A DNA stretch of 60,000 nucleotides, from NCBI RefSeq assembly GCF_037975245.1, contig NC_092579.1:2845001-2905000 (forward strand), read 5' to 3'. Within the stretch, counting starts at the first letter, position 1; each line of letters starts with the position of its first letter. This document shows, one piece after another, positions 49,472-60,000 of this stretch. Both the position numbers and the translations under genes were made by a program. The notes beneath the pieces were generated by a model, which saw only the letters and a list, made by a program, of their open reading frames with translations, was not told where the DNA came from and made no database searches. The stretch is from Apostichopus japonicus (Eukaryota; Echinodermata; Holothuroidea; Aspidochirotida; Stichopodidae).

Positions 49472-52400
49472 TCAATTTTTACAATAAAACATACTGATGA
49501 GATGAATGAGGCTGTCCACAGAATCACCTTCCTTGACCACTTGGGACTCAGCAGCAATGGCACATGCACTTTCACTGATTATAATTTTTGGGGTTGACAC
49601 TGACTCTGCAATCTTTTGAAATAAGTTTGAAGTCTGAAATGAGTAAAAACAAAACATACATACGAAATGTCAAAATGCAACAAGTTTATAATGACAGGAT
49701 AAGACATGTCTTTCTCTTTGCAGTGCATTACGCTTGGTCCATGCGTGGACAATTATCCTTCCCATGCCCCATACGTGCGCATCCCTATATGACTCATAGG
49801 TGCTTCTATGGTACGTTTTACCCATAGTAATGATATATACAACCAACTAAACTTTAACATAAAATGGGATGTAGTCCTTGTGGTCATGCTGGAAGACTAT
49901 AAATAAAGAATACGCAAGAAAGGTTATGATTTACACACAAACGCTTTAAGTCATTGAGGAGTTGACTACAATGGATGTAATAATTATATTGTAATCTTTG
50001 ATAACAACAGTAGCAACGTATTGGCTACAGTTGCAAAACATAAATCTCAGAAATATTACTTGCTAACTCATCTCGCTGTAAGGAATAAGATGAGAGAAAA
50101 AATCCCTTTTGTTAAGATTTAGTTTGCTTTGCTTTGATAATTGCTAATGACAATGTGAGTAGGCCTGTTCTTAGGTGATAGAGAGCATCTGCAGACCACT
50201 GGAACAGCACATCAAGTGGCAGCCTCATCAAAAGGAGCATAACTGGGCTTCCCTTTCAACCAATCAGCATAAGTCTCCATCAATCAATAGATTCACAACA
50301 CATTTGGATGTAAATAACTAAATAAGATAATTAAATAAAAGACGATCACTTAAGTGAGTTATATTGAGCTAACATCACCACAAGATCGGTTGTAACCTAA
50401 AATGACATCTACTTCAGTAGATGTGTTCAAGTAATGTACACTTTGTGGTATAATATGACATATATTTAAAGCCCTGCTGACACAGAACACTGTACATCTA
50501 CCCTATACATATCACTAGATGCACCAGGTTGACACTGGTGTTAAAGCCTAAATGCTAGGTTTGAGATACTTGCCCTACAATGAACCTGTAAATTCAATTC
50601 TGCACCCATTAATGCATCATACTTGATTTCGCCTATAACTACAAGCATGACATAACACTTGACATGACACATCAGAGGCAGGTTCTGTAGAAAGTAGTGG
50701 GTGACCACAAGAGCACCGAAGACTTGCCTGTGAATCTTCTGCCAGAATTTTGAAAGTAAAGAAGCCCATGTTACATGCAAGTTCCTGGATACTAACTCAT
50801 AATAATAATCAGGATAATGAAATTTAAGGATTTTCATCAGCATGTGAATGTGGAAGGGGCCTTGGGATGGTTAATCCCACCCTGAATCTACACCTGCATA
50901 AGATATGCTATTTTACTCAGAACATGAAAACAGGTGATACGAAACATGCCATGATCACAAATATTCTTTTCCAACTTTGATCTTACATTTGTGTAGGAAA
51001 CGAATTCTTCTTCATTTTCCCGTAGCAGCAATGATAGCAACTGTAATCCTGCTTTATTCTGTTCCTCTGTTCTGTCTACCTCAGAGCTTCTAATATTCCT
51101 GGAATAATAACAATGGTGAAGAACACAATATGTCATCAGTACATGCAATAAACATAGCAGCAGGTAGGCAAACGAAATAAAGAAATGTGGTCTTTGCCTT
51201 TGTAACGTTTTAGATTTCCTCAATCGCAACAAAAAAGGACATTTTTGCACCCTTATGGGACTAATATATTATGTAAGGGATGATAGGTTTTTTGAAAGGT
51301 ACTAGATCTGTTTGTGACTTAGAAGATAAAAAAAAATGAACGCAAAAGAACACTCTATTAACGCATTCCTATTTATTTACCTTGGAACGATTTCTTGGGG
51401 TCTGAGGGGGTATAGTCTGTCCACACTGGAGTGGGAATCGTTGGGAGCGTAAATCTTTTGTAGGGGGCATAAGGCTTAATACCCAAGCCTCCTGGTAGGT
51501 CTACAACACTGGTAGAGATGTAAACTGACTGAAATTAAATATGAAGACTTACCTGTCACACCTGTGTAGAAGTTCTTATATCTTGTCATGCTTAGGACCA
51601 ATCTTGACACTCTTGAGGCAGCATCTTACCAGTAAAGTGATACTATTGGCCATCTAAGAAGCTTTGTTACTTTCTTGGTACAATCAATGTTCACCAAATG
51701 AGGCATCTCATTGCTAATTTCTTCTGTTAGCAGAAGGGCAGGATACTCTTGGAGTAAGTCTTTAACAAGTGGTAGATTGGTTAAATATGCCCTTCGTTGT
51801 GGATATGTTGTATCCATAAGTTTCTCGATCAAAATCAAGTTTTTTGCCCCTTTCTTAGATATCTCCCTTTCATGTTTTTTATGTCTTTTCAGAGAGGTTT
51901 CATCTTCAGTGGATGGTATCACTGGCAGGAAATTTAATTCCCCTTTGCAGGGCCTCTTGAAAACATCCTTTTGTAGAATGCTCTCTTTTCTTTAAAGAGG
52001 CGGATTTTTTAATGAGAGACTTGAATCTTTCATTCAATTTATTGTTGAGGGCAGCAGTCCAAGCATCATAACCAGAGCCAATGCGCTCCCTTAAGCAGGG
52101 ATATTTTGTTAATAGCTGTTTATCTCCTTTTCATGTGCATATCTGGGTACTTGTTTTGTTTTGTACAGAAAGTCTCCAAGATGATTGAGTAGTTCATGTT
52201 TTTGGGCCCACTGTAGTTGTTCTTCATTTTCAAGCTTGTTCTGCAAAGTCATGCTAAACTTGATAAAAAAGTAACTGAATGTCCCTACTATTTGATTCTT
52301 CAGGGGTCTCTTGTTTAGTTTTTGGAACATCTTCGATCACACCTGCCCTAAGTTCTGGTGGAGTCATATCTATTCCAAAATCAAGTGATCCAACTGTAAG

Positions 52401-52781
52401 CTCAATCGAAGCTTTATCACTCTCATCATCAGACACACACGAACTAGATGCACTAGTTGCAGAACAACTAAAATTGAGTTTGTCAGTTCCTATCAAGGGC
52501 TCTAAAGGTTGAAGAGTGCTAAGTTTAATCTTGCTCTTGCCTAAAATTTTGGTTCCAAGCTCAAGGTCAACCCATGACTTAAAATACTCATCAAAGTACT
52601 GGAAAATCTGATGAAAATGGAACACTCATCATTATGCAGAGAGTATTGTTTAATGACTCAGTGAACAGCATATCTTCATTTTCTAGTTCAATTACTTTCC
52701 TAGAATGACCATACTCAACTTGAATTTTGTGGCGGGTAATGTTGATAACACTTAAACTGGTGATAGTTCTAGCTCCAACAC
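49472..52781 (-). pseudogene. SAMD3-like multicopy family gene, frameshifted
   Basis: Minus strand. A large exon 52781-51630 is followed by exons 51098-50987 and 49633-49472 (TGA). The two junctions are good GT-AG sites with compatible phases (TG|G makes a Trp codon). The upstream part has a PB1-like stretch (FDEYFKSWVDLELG), then segments such as RIGSGYDAWTAALNNKL, MDTTYPQRRAYLTN and LLQEYPALLLTEEISNEM, a pattern I associate with sterile-alpha-motif domain protein 3-like genes that are repeated in fish and marine invertebrates. The last exons read LLSLLLRENEEEF and a final segment ending MFYCKN. Within 52781-51630 the reading frame changes near 52610, 52280, 52115 and 51985, so the copy looks inactive unless these are assembly errors. 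No start exon identified. Function of the family is not known to me. Confidence 0.5.
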
Positions 52782-53510
52782 CTGTTTTGGTAAACAAAAT
52801 AAAACACCAAATTTTGAAATATACCTTGGCAAACTGACAAATCATGAAATACCAGCAGAAAGTCAATGCTATGATAAACATCAGCATTCCCCTATCAAGT
52901 TATTGCTAGTTGTTACAAAATTATATGAAGCCACACCCCCTCATTAATATGCTAATATATCAAATTTAACAGACATCAACACACTAATGTTTTTACTTAA
53001 CTACACGATACCAATTTTCACTAGAATGGGAACTGTGCTTTTCGAGTAGGCTAACAAAATATATAGTTTTCAGGTTTGACCTAGTGACCTCATTAATATT
53101 CATGATATGACTATTCAAACTATAATGTTCTTGCACTCACTATACATAATGCATCTACATAGTGAATGTGATAAACATCGGGCATTCCCTAGTTGAGTAA
53201 TCCTGACCCTTAGCTAGGCGTCACATGGGTACATATACATGCATCCAAACACACACAAATATGAATGCATAGTTTCCTTTTGATTTCAGCAGCAAGGAAC
53301 GCCAAAGTTGTAAGCCTAAGCCTTATTTACTTTTAAGCCTCCATCCACATTTTCTAAATTTCGAAAACAGGAGGATCTGCTTTTTTTGTACATTTTCATT
53401 ACACTAGCCTTGACCTAGATGTATGCACAATTACCTTTTGTTCACAAAAGTCTAACCAAATAACGCCAAAACTAAGAGGGAGTATGTGTTTACTCTAACG
53501 TGATATTCTG

Positions 53511-54608
53511 GCTGTCCACCAATACTTCTCAGCATCATTATGTCATTCCACAACAACATGAAGGGCCCTGAGAGCTTTGACGGCGATACATCCACCCTTC
53601 AAGACCTCAAGTGGTGCCAAGCAGGGTTGTGTGCTCGCTCCGACACTCTTCGGCATCTTTTTCTCCCTCCTGCTGACCTACGCATTCCAGTCCTCCTCTG
53701 ATGGTGTTTACATCCACACCCGGCATGATGGCAAGCTGTATAATTTGGCCCGATTGCGTGTAAAGACCAAAATAACCCGTGTCTTGATAAGGGAAATGCT
53801 GTTCGCCGATGACGCAGCCCTCGTCAGTCACAACAATGATGGCCTTCAGCGACTCAAGGATCATTTCGCCCATGCTTGCAAAGAATTTGCATTGACCACC
53901 AGTATCAAGAAAACAGAGGTCATGACACAGGATGCGCCCATTCCTCCCACCATTTCAGTCAACGATTCCAGGCTTCAAACAGTTGACAACTTCAGATACC
54001 TGGGCTCTATAATATCAAGCAATGTGAGTCTGGAAGCTGAGGTTAATGCTCGCATTGGAAATGCAGCTGCAGTGATGTCCAAGCTTCAGAAGAGAGTGTG
54101 GGAAAACAGTAACCAACAGCGAGATCCTCAGCAAGGCGAAGCTATCAACCATCTTTGCAATGCTCAGTGAACGCCGCCTGCGCTGGCTTGGCCATGTCCA
54201 TCGAATGGAGGAGGGTCGTATCCCAAAGGACCTCTTGTATGGACAGCTGGAATGTGGCTCCCGTCCCAGAGGCGGCCCCCATCGACGTTACAGGGACTCG
54301 TGTGAGAGGGTTCTTCAGTCAGCAAACATCGACATCGACAGCTGTGAGGACTAAGCATCACAACGCTCAGCCTGGCGTTTTGCTCTTAAATCAGGAATAA
54401 ACAGAGCTGAGGAAGACCGTTGCAAGAAACGGGCATCCAAGCGAGAGAAGTAGAAGGCATTAGTCTCACCACCTGACACTACTTTCATCTGCAACACCTG
54501 CACGAAAGACTGCCACTCCAGGATTGGCCTTTACAGTCATTGCAGATCGTGTTCTTTAGCAGCAAGGCGCAACCCATCGTCTTCTGAGACGGACGGACTC
54601 CAATGAAT
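53511..54608 (+). mobile_element. Non-LTR retrotransposon (LINE) 3' fragment, degraded
   Basis: 5'-truncated reverse transcriptase with motifs GAKQGCVLAPTLFGIFFS and the catalytic LFADDAALVSH (FADD box). Next come the thumb segment NFRYLGSIISS and the C-terminal RRLRWLGHVHRMEEGRIPK. It ends in a CCHC/C2H2-type zinc-knuckle segment (CNTCTKDC, SRIGLYSH, C) near 54490-54550, as in RTE/CR1-like elements of invertebrates. It is inactive: a frameshift lies near 53595 before the QGCVL block. About 60 residues normally between the thumb and the RRLRWLGH block are missing at about 54108, with the frame changing there. TAA/TAG codons break the end. It sits between the SAMD3-like copy and the ApoL-like gene. 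Confidence 0.85.
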
Positions 54609-54961
54609 GAATGATATTAAACTACAAAGTCTTCACTTACGCCTGCTTTATTTTAGGAATAGATTAGCCTAACGTTCGTAATTGTATTATAACGTACTCT
54701 CATCGTAGTAAGCTAGCTACAGTATAAGTTTCATTGTGTAGCATATATCCTAACAGGTAACATTGGGCTTAGTATACGGGCTAAGATACTACAGATGCTG
54801 TACGCTCCTGCAAGCCTAACCATATCCACCGCATCAGCGAACCCGACGTGACGAAATCTACCACGAAAATACAGAATTTATCAAATACTTTGAAAGAAAT
54901 GCGATTCCATTTTGTTGTGCATATCCTACTGTATCATGAAGGAGCTAAGTAACTTGATATA

Positions 54962-57900
54962 ATGGAAGCAAATTGTTTAAAATTCAAGAAATTTACCTCG
55001 TTGGTAATCAAGTTTGGTACGAATGCGGCCGTTGGCGTGTATGTCGCGATCGATGGGTTAACGAAAACTGGGTTTAGGTATTCTAGCAAATGTGTTGACA
55101 TTAATCGTATGTGCGCTTTTGTCAACCCCCAAAAAGCTTGCAGAGATAAACATTACTGTACCTGTTGGACAGAGTAACAGTAACTTTCCGGATAATCTGG
55201 TAAAACGTTTATCCGTATATTCTGTAACAGAAAAGCTTTCTGATAGATTTTCGTTTAACCAGCTAAAGTTTTCCTTTCTTACCCGTAAAAAAGAGCAAAC
55301 CTTGCGCTCGACGTTGGTTTTAGAATAATCGAATTGTGATCTAAACTGGGAAAAAATGCTCTCCCTCTGTAAACAATAATCCAAATCCAAGACAAACTTT
55401 AACATTTTTGTTTTATAGTGTACAGAACCACAATACGATTCACGTTGTATTACGTTAACTTTAGAAATGAAACCAAGTTTTTTTTTCTCATAGAAATGAT
55501 GACTATGAAAACCAGAAATTGATCGCAGAGAAGATGGAAATTGTTGCGACAAGTTTGAAGGTAAAAAATACTTTGATCCAGAGTTGTCAACATGTATATC
55601 CTCTTTATGATTCCGCTTGATTTTGTAAAAAAAAAATGTTATTTCATTTAGGCCTATACATACTTATCTGAAACATTTATGTCAAACTTATTATCTGTTA
55701 ATATCGTTATCTAAGTCTGTCATGAGCCTGCCATAGTGGCGTAGCCACATATTTAGATGAAATGTTGGGGAATGGGGGGGGGGGGAGGGGGCTGTGGAGA
55801 CACAGCAAGATGAGAACAAAAGCAGTAATCTTGTTGGCGTAGGTGTACAAGTATATGTGACGTCGTTCTTGTAAACACGGTTTCTTATAGAGGGATAGTT
55901 GGATGGACCTTAAACTTTGTGTGTAGATGCCACTTATATAGCCATAAATGCGAAAACCTTGTTAATTACAATATTTCAAGAATGCAAACTTGGATGCATC
56001 TACCACGTGGGTGCTCCATATTGAGTAAATGAACCCTATGTTTTAGTTGGAGGTCTCAACTATTTTACCATCTTTCATTGAAGCTTGCTCACAGTGTCAG
56101 CAAGCTAGGTTTAAACCAATCAGTTTTATGTGACCTAAAAAGTGGATGTACTCTGCCAGTAGCTTAATAATCTAATTCCTCACTTCAATATCTAGGAAAC
56201 TGTCTTCTGTAATTGAATACAGGGACCCGCCTACGGGACCCGCCCAAGGACCCGCCATCGTATGGGAGCATACACCATGGCCGTCCGCCCATATCCATTG
56301 TTGGAAAACTCGTACTTGCCAATTCACAGGTGTCGCCAGCAATGTGTCGTTTGATGGCCAATTACTGATTTCGCTTTGTCTTGGCAGGACACCTGAAATG
56401 AGAAAGGAATATCAATGATATGCTTGGATCTCCACAGGTCCATCGCTGTTTGCCGGGGTGGATTTAGCCAATAAATTTTTATAGTTGTTCTCATAAGATT
56501 TTAATAGGGGTTAAATGGGGAGGGGGGGGGGTGTGGTTACACCCCTGAACCCGTCCCTGACATGCGTCTATGAGTTAGCTTTCAATAACAAAACGCTGGA
56601 TTCATTCTGAACGCAAAATGTTGGTGTTCCATACTTTGTATGCACAAATGAACCCATAGGGTTATTTTTCCGCCCTCTCTTCATCTGATTCTGCATTTCT
56701 ATATAATAATAAATTTTCGTTGTTACACTTTCTCTCCGTATAGGAACTTGACATATACTGCGAGCGGTACAGCCACATACACTACCGCGATCTTTACCGA
56801 ATTGCAAACCAAATTGATTCAGACCTTGAGTATGTATCTGACCGGGTTAGCACGGTATCCTCGCAGTTAGGAATAGTCGGTTCCATAATGATGGCAACTT
56901 CATTCATACCTACCCCTTTGAGTGGTGTTCTGTTTTATTACGGCGGTTACTTAGCCGCAGGTTCTACTGCAGGGCATGCTAGTAACACCGTCTATAAGGT
57001 TTTCAAAGAGCCTATAGATGTCCGCAAACTTGAAGACACTTTTGAACAAGTTCGCAAGTTTATGGAAAATGCTAAGGTTGTTGAAATATTCCATGAAGGT
57101 AGAGAAAAGTTATCTTTAGGGGCAACAATGCTCATCGACAGCGACGTGTATTTCAGAGGAGAGGAAACAGAAGCGATTCTTCTCAAACTTCATGAAATTG
57201 AAGAATACATATATTTGATGGGAAATGAACAAGTTAGCTTTAATGACCTGCTAGATCTTTATGAACTGATATACAAAATTCTAAAATATTTCACTGGCGC
57301 GGGTTTCAACTTCGAAACCTTAACGATAGAATATCATAACCAAAAGAATCCCACACAAGATGATAGCGGTACTGCGATACAACGGTTCTCACCTTCTAGT
57401 GGCGGACTAATGACATCAGAAATGATGAGCATCACCAGTGGCGTCGTACAGAATGTAGCTGTAGTGCAAGGGGTAAGTAATGACAAACTGTTAGTAAATA
57501 AACATAGTTTAGTTTATGTGTGTGCGTATGTGCTATTTTTTTTTAGGTTGATATATAAATATGTATATATATATATATCAGGTGCGTATCCGGGGGGGGC
57601 GTTGGGGGCGCGCGCCCCCCGGGTAAGGAAAAGAGGAGAGAAAAAAGAGAAGAAAAAAGGGAAAAGGAGGGGGAAAAAAGAAAAGGAGGAGAGGAAGGAA
57701 GGGAAAAGAAAAAGAAAAAAGAGAGAAAAAGGAGGAAAGGAGGGAGTAGAAGATAGCCAAGACCTCGGGAAGAGAAAGAGGAACAGTAATAGTTAAAGCG
57801 CTGATCCCTATTATATACACATGGTAGCCAGTGACAGATCGAGGATTACGGAGGGGGTTTGCGCCTCACCCTACCCCTTACACCGACAACTCCATTTTTG

Positions 57901-59790
57901 ACATTTCCATTTTTCCTCTCTCACTAATGTATCTATATAAATACTATATATGGTCTATCATAACGCATGTGTGTGTATGGACGCCTTAAACAATTGTACA
58001 ATTGTGCTATATGGAACCAACTGTGGCTGGTCTTGAACTCGACCGAGTCGTCGGGGAACATGACGCATTTCGGGAAGGGGGCGACCGCCCCCCCCCCGAG
58101 CAAATTTTCTTTATGACATCGCTAGTAATTTCAAAATATACAATGCTTAGATGCAACTTACAAGGCCTGGGAAGTGTCATTTCCAGCGATCTGGGAGGCA
58201 TTTTCGGCCAAAATTTTTATTGAACGCTTCGCGCCAACACATGGTGGCGCTTCGCTTAGATAGTTTGCCTACAGGCTTCGCCCCTCTCTTGGCAATTACT
58301 CGCTACACGCCTGTTCGAATTTGTAAAGCAAAGAGCAGATATAACATCATATCAGTAAGCATTGAATGCATGTTCCACGATGAACAGCCTCAAAAACTGT
58401 CTTTGTGTGTAGTCAAAGGCGTAGGAGCCCAATTGGATTTGGGGGCTGTAATGACTTGCCCGAAAAAAGGCCAAAATTTTTCGCGCGCGAAGCGCGCGTT
58501 CAACATATCGATGCCAATATCATATAAGCAAGCATCGGTCATTACATTGCATGGCATCGTTTTCCGTACGGTCCGTGAAAGTTGCACAGTATACCGCCGG
58601 ATGCTAATGTAAACAACCAAATGTCTTATGTAGATGGAGAAAAAGCATACAGATCCATTTATGTCAAAACTCTCTTTTACAGTAGTAATGTCGGCCAAGC
58701 TTAGAACTTTATTTTAATTACCAAGGAGATCATTTTAAAGCTATTCATTGCTATTTATTTTTCTTTCAGTAGGTGCCCGAAAAAAATGGTTGCGGGGGGG
58801 GGGGTTGCAGCCCCCGCCTCCTACGGGACCTACGCCTATGTGTGTAGTGTTCGGTTCGATATACCTGATATCGGAAATATCTGCTATTTTTCATTTCCTT
58901 CAACCAAGTTTTATAATAGCCATTATAAGAGGTTTTAATATTTGTACATCAATAGATTAACTGTGTCTGAATTTTCGAAAATTCCTCACCAACATTCTTC
59001 ATCATACTTTCCTCTACTCGTGCAATTTTGACCTGTCTGTTAGGGGTTCCAGGAGGTTTTTCTATGTTGGTTGTCCATAGATTGAATTTTGTGCAACATT
59101 ATGGGTATGTTTAAAAGTGATTTTATTCACGAGAAATGGGAATTTTCAAATTCTCAACAAATAATGGGCTTAAAACCTTGAAAAGTGGGGCTTTCGGATA
59201 TTGTGGCCCGTGACGTAGAATTACCTACAAAGCAATGATCCATAGGACATGCAATCAGGTCGAACATGATGTGTGACTGGTGACAATCTTCAAAAAGGTT
59301 ATGGATGGAAAAAAACTTTTGGGAAATACTTGATTCTCAGGCAAAAGTGCACATCTGGTTGGTCATTTTCAAGCCCGAGAAGTGCCATTTCCGGTGATCT
59401 GGGGGGGGTATCAAAACCAGAAATTTTCTTGTACGCTCCGCGCCAACCTATGGTGGCGCTCCGCTTAGATAGTAATTCGCGCCCCCCGGGTTAGAAAATC
59501 CTGGATAGGCGCCTGTATATGTATATATGTAAACATACTTTGTAGTAACCTTGCATGGTTACATTCATTTTTTGGGCTATATTTATGTTTTTCTATAGCT
59601 CTTGACTGGTGTCAGCCGTTGGGCAGTTGTTTTGAGCGGAATAGCGAGCGTGTGGAATATCAACAACGAATTGGAAGCAATAGAATCAACGGAAAAACAA
59701 ATGAGAGAGAGGCAACGTATGGCTGACGGAATCCGAGATGTTGCTGAGAAAATCAGAGAAGTATGTTCTCGGTCTCCGTACTGCAAGTAG
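54962..59790 (+). CDS. Apolipoprotein L-like protein (four-exon model)
   Basis: Model: exons 54962-55077, 55494-55560, 56744-57472, 59599-59790 (TAG), 367 residues; phases fit at every junction (AG|A, then phase 0). An in-frame TAA lies 12 bases before the ATG. Exon 3 has a helical segment (about residues 75-95) followed by a glycine-rich hydrophobic stretch (FIPTPLSGVLFYYGGYLAAG, then STAGHASNTV), and exon 4 encodes GVSRWAVVLSGIASVW followed by a charged helix rich in Glu, Arg and Gln. This order (amphipathic helix, Gly/Ala membrane hairpin, charged region, second hydrophobic segment, C-terminal coiled coil) is what I know of the ApoL domain. ApoL proteins bind lipid and act on intracellular membranes; no substrate can be read here. 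Exons 3 and 4 are the most secure; exons 1 and 2 are small and rest on splice phase. Splicing at 59760 to a later exon is possible. Confidence 0.6.
58070..58313 (-). mobile_element. Partial MITE related to 44459-44763
   Basis: Shares interior (ATGCTTAGATGCAACTT, core module inverted, GGCAATTACTCGCTACACGCCTG-like end) with 44459-44763, but the other terminus is missing. Confidence 0.6.
58414..58840. mobile_element. hAT-like MITE, TSD TGTGTAGT
   Basis: Ends CAAAGGCGTAGGAG and GACCTACGCCTATG; exact TSD TGTGTAGT (58406-58413, 58841-58848). Contains a short GC palindrome CGCGCGCGAAGCGCGCG near 58482. In intron 3 of the ApoL-like gene. Confidence 0.88.
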
Positions 59791-60000
59791 GTCTCCGTAC
59801 TGCAAGTAGCCTAGGTTACGCAGCTGCATCCCATACCACAACAATGAAGACCCTTCGAGGATCGAAACGTCGGGCTTTCTAACTTATACATTTACTATAT
59901 ACACAAGCTTTTTTTCAGTAGATAAGCATTTTGTTAACAGCTTTTCCTCTCTTTGAAAATGTAAAGCAGTAGGTGTAATGATTATAAGTGTACATATTAA

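Larger units (their letters stand above)
57579..59515. mobile_element. Possible larger hAT-like element filling ApoL-like intron 3
   Basis: Left end CAGGTGCGTATCC and right end GGATAGGCGCCTG are inverted repeats with GC-rich subterminal blocks (CGCGCCCCCCGGG) at both ends. Flanks are TA-rich and only roughly alike (ATATATAT and TATATGTA), so the duplication cannot be confirmed. Would contain the element at 58414-58840 and two core copies. Could instead be two separate relics. Confidence 0.45.

Noticed and set aside
53607-53873. Minus-strand ORF over the LINE
   Set aside because: Shadow of the reverse transcriptase frame on the plus strand, which carries the QGCVLAP and FADD motifs.
55058-55552. 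164-codon minus-strand ORF opposite the ApoL-like gene
   Set aside because: No recognised domain. It overlaps the proposed exon 1, intron 1 and exon 2 of the plus-strand gene, whose splice phases fit. Could be chance, but worth remembering if the ApoL exon 1 model fails.

Overview
The window is eukaryotic genomic DNA. Its genes are split into many short exons with GT-AG introns, intergenic DNA is AT-rich, and short interspersed repeats, MITEs, minisatellites and microsatellites are dense. The ALDH2-type exon pattern, the tRNA-derived SINEs, the ApoL-like gene and the fold-back elements with tandem-repeat arms (recalling sea urchin TU elements) suggest a marine invertebrate, probably a deuterostome and perhaps an echinoderm. 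That assignment is inference.

Layout. From 1 to 10418 lies the 3' two-thirds of a first aldehyde dehydrogenase gene (ALDH-A, + strand): eight exons from 2674 to 10418, with the 5' exons apparently upstream of the window. From 10419 to 18140 is intergenic DNA with a 6-bp-TSD fold-back MITE and a 39-bp minisatellite. From 18141 to 38558 lies a complete second gene, ALDH2-like (ALDH-B, + strand), with 14 exons encoding 519 residues including a mitochondrial-type presequence. Its introns hold a 2.2-kb fold-back transposon, hAT-like MITEs, a 56-bp array carrying CRE palindromes, and a long AGT microsatellite. From 38559 to 49470 there is no recognised gene; this stretch is a repeat zone with another 56-bp minisatellite, a TA microsatellite, many hAT-like MITEs with 8-bp TSDs, and a SINE whose pol III A-box has been amplified 19-fold. 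From 49472 to 52781 (- strand) is a frameshifted gene resembling the SAMD3-like multicopy family. From about 53511 to 54608 is the 3' end of a dead non-LTR retrotransposon. From 54962 to 59790 (+) is a four-exon gene that looks apolipoprotein L-like, with its third intron filled by repeats.

How it fits together. The two ALDH genes are head-to-tail paralogs with identical lengths for their last eight exons, so they arose by tandem duplication. Both keep the catalytic Cys, the general base Glu, the Asn of the oxyanion hole and the NAD-binding motifs. The rest of the window is mostly a record of mobile-element insertion. Eleven elements have exact or near-exact 8-bp target duplications, and nine copies of one GC-rich core module occur inside elements with different ends. 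I found no CRISPR array, operon or rRNA, and no tRNA gene other than tRNA-derived SINE heads.
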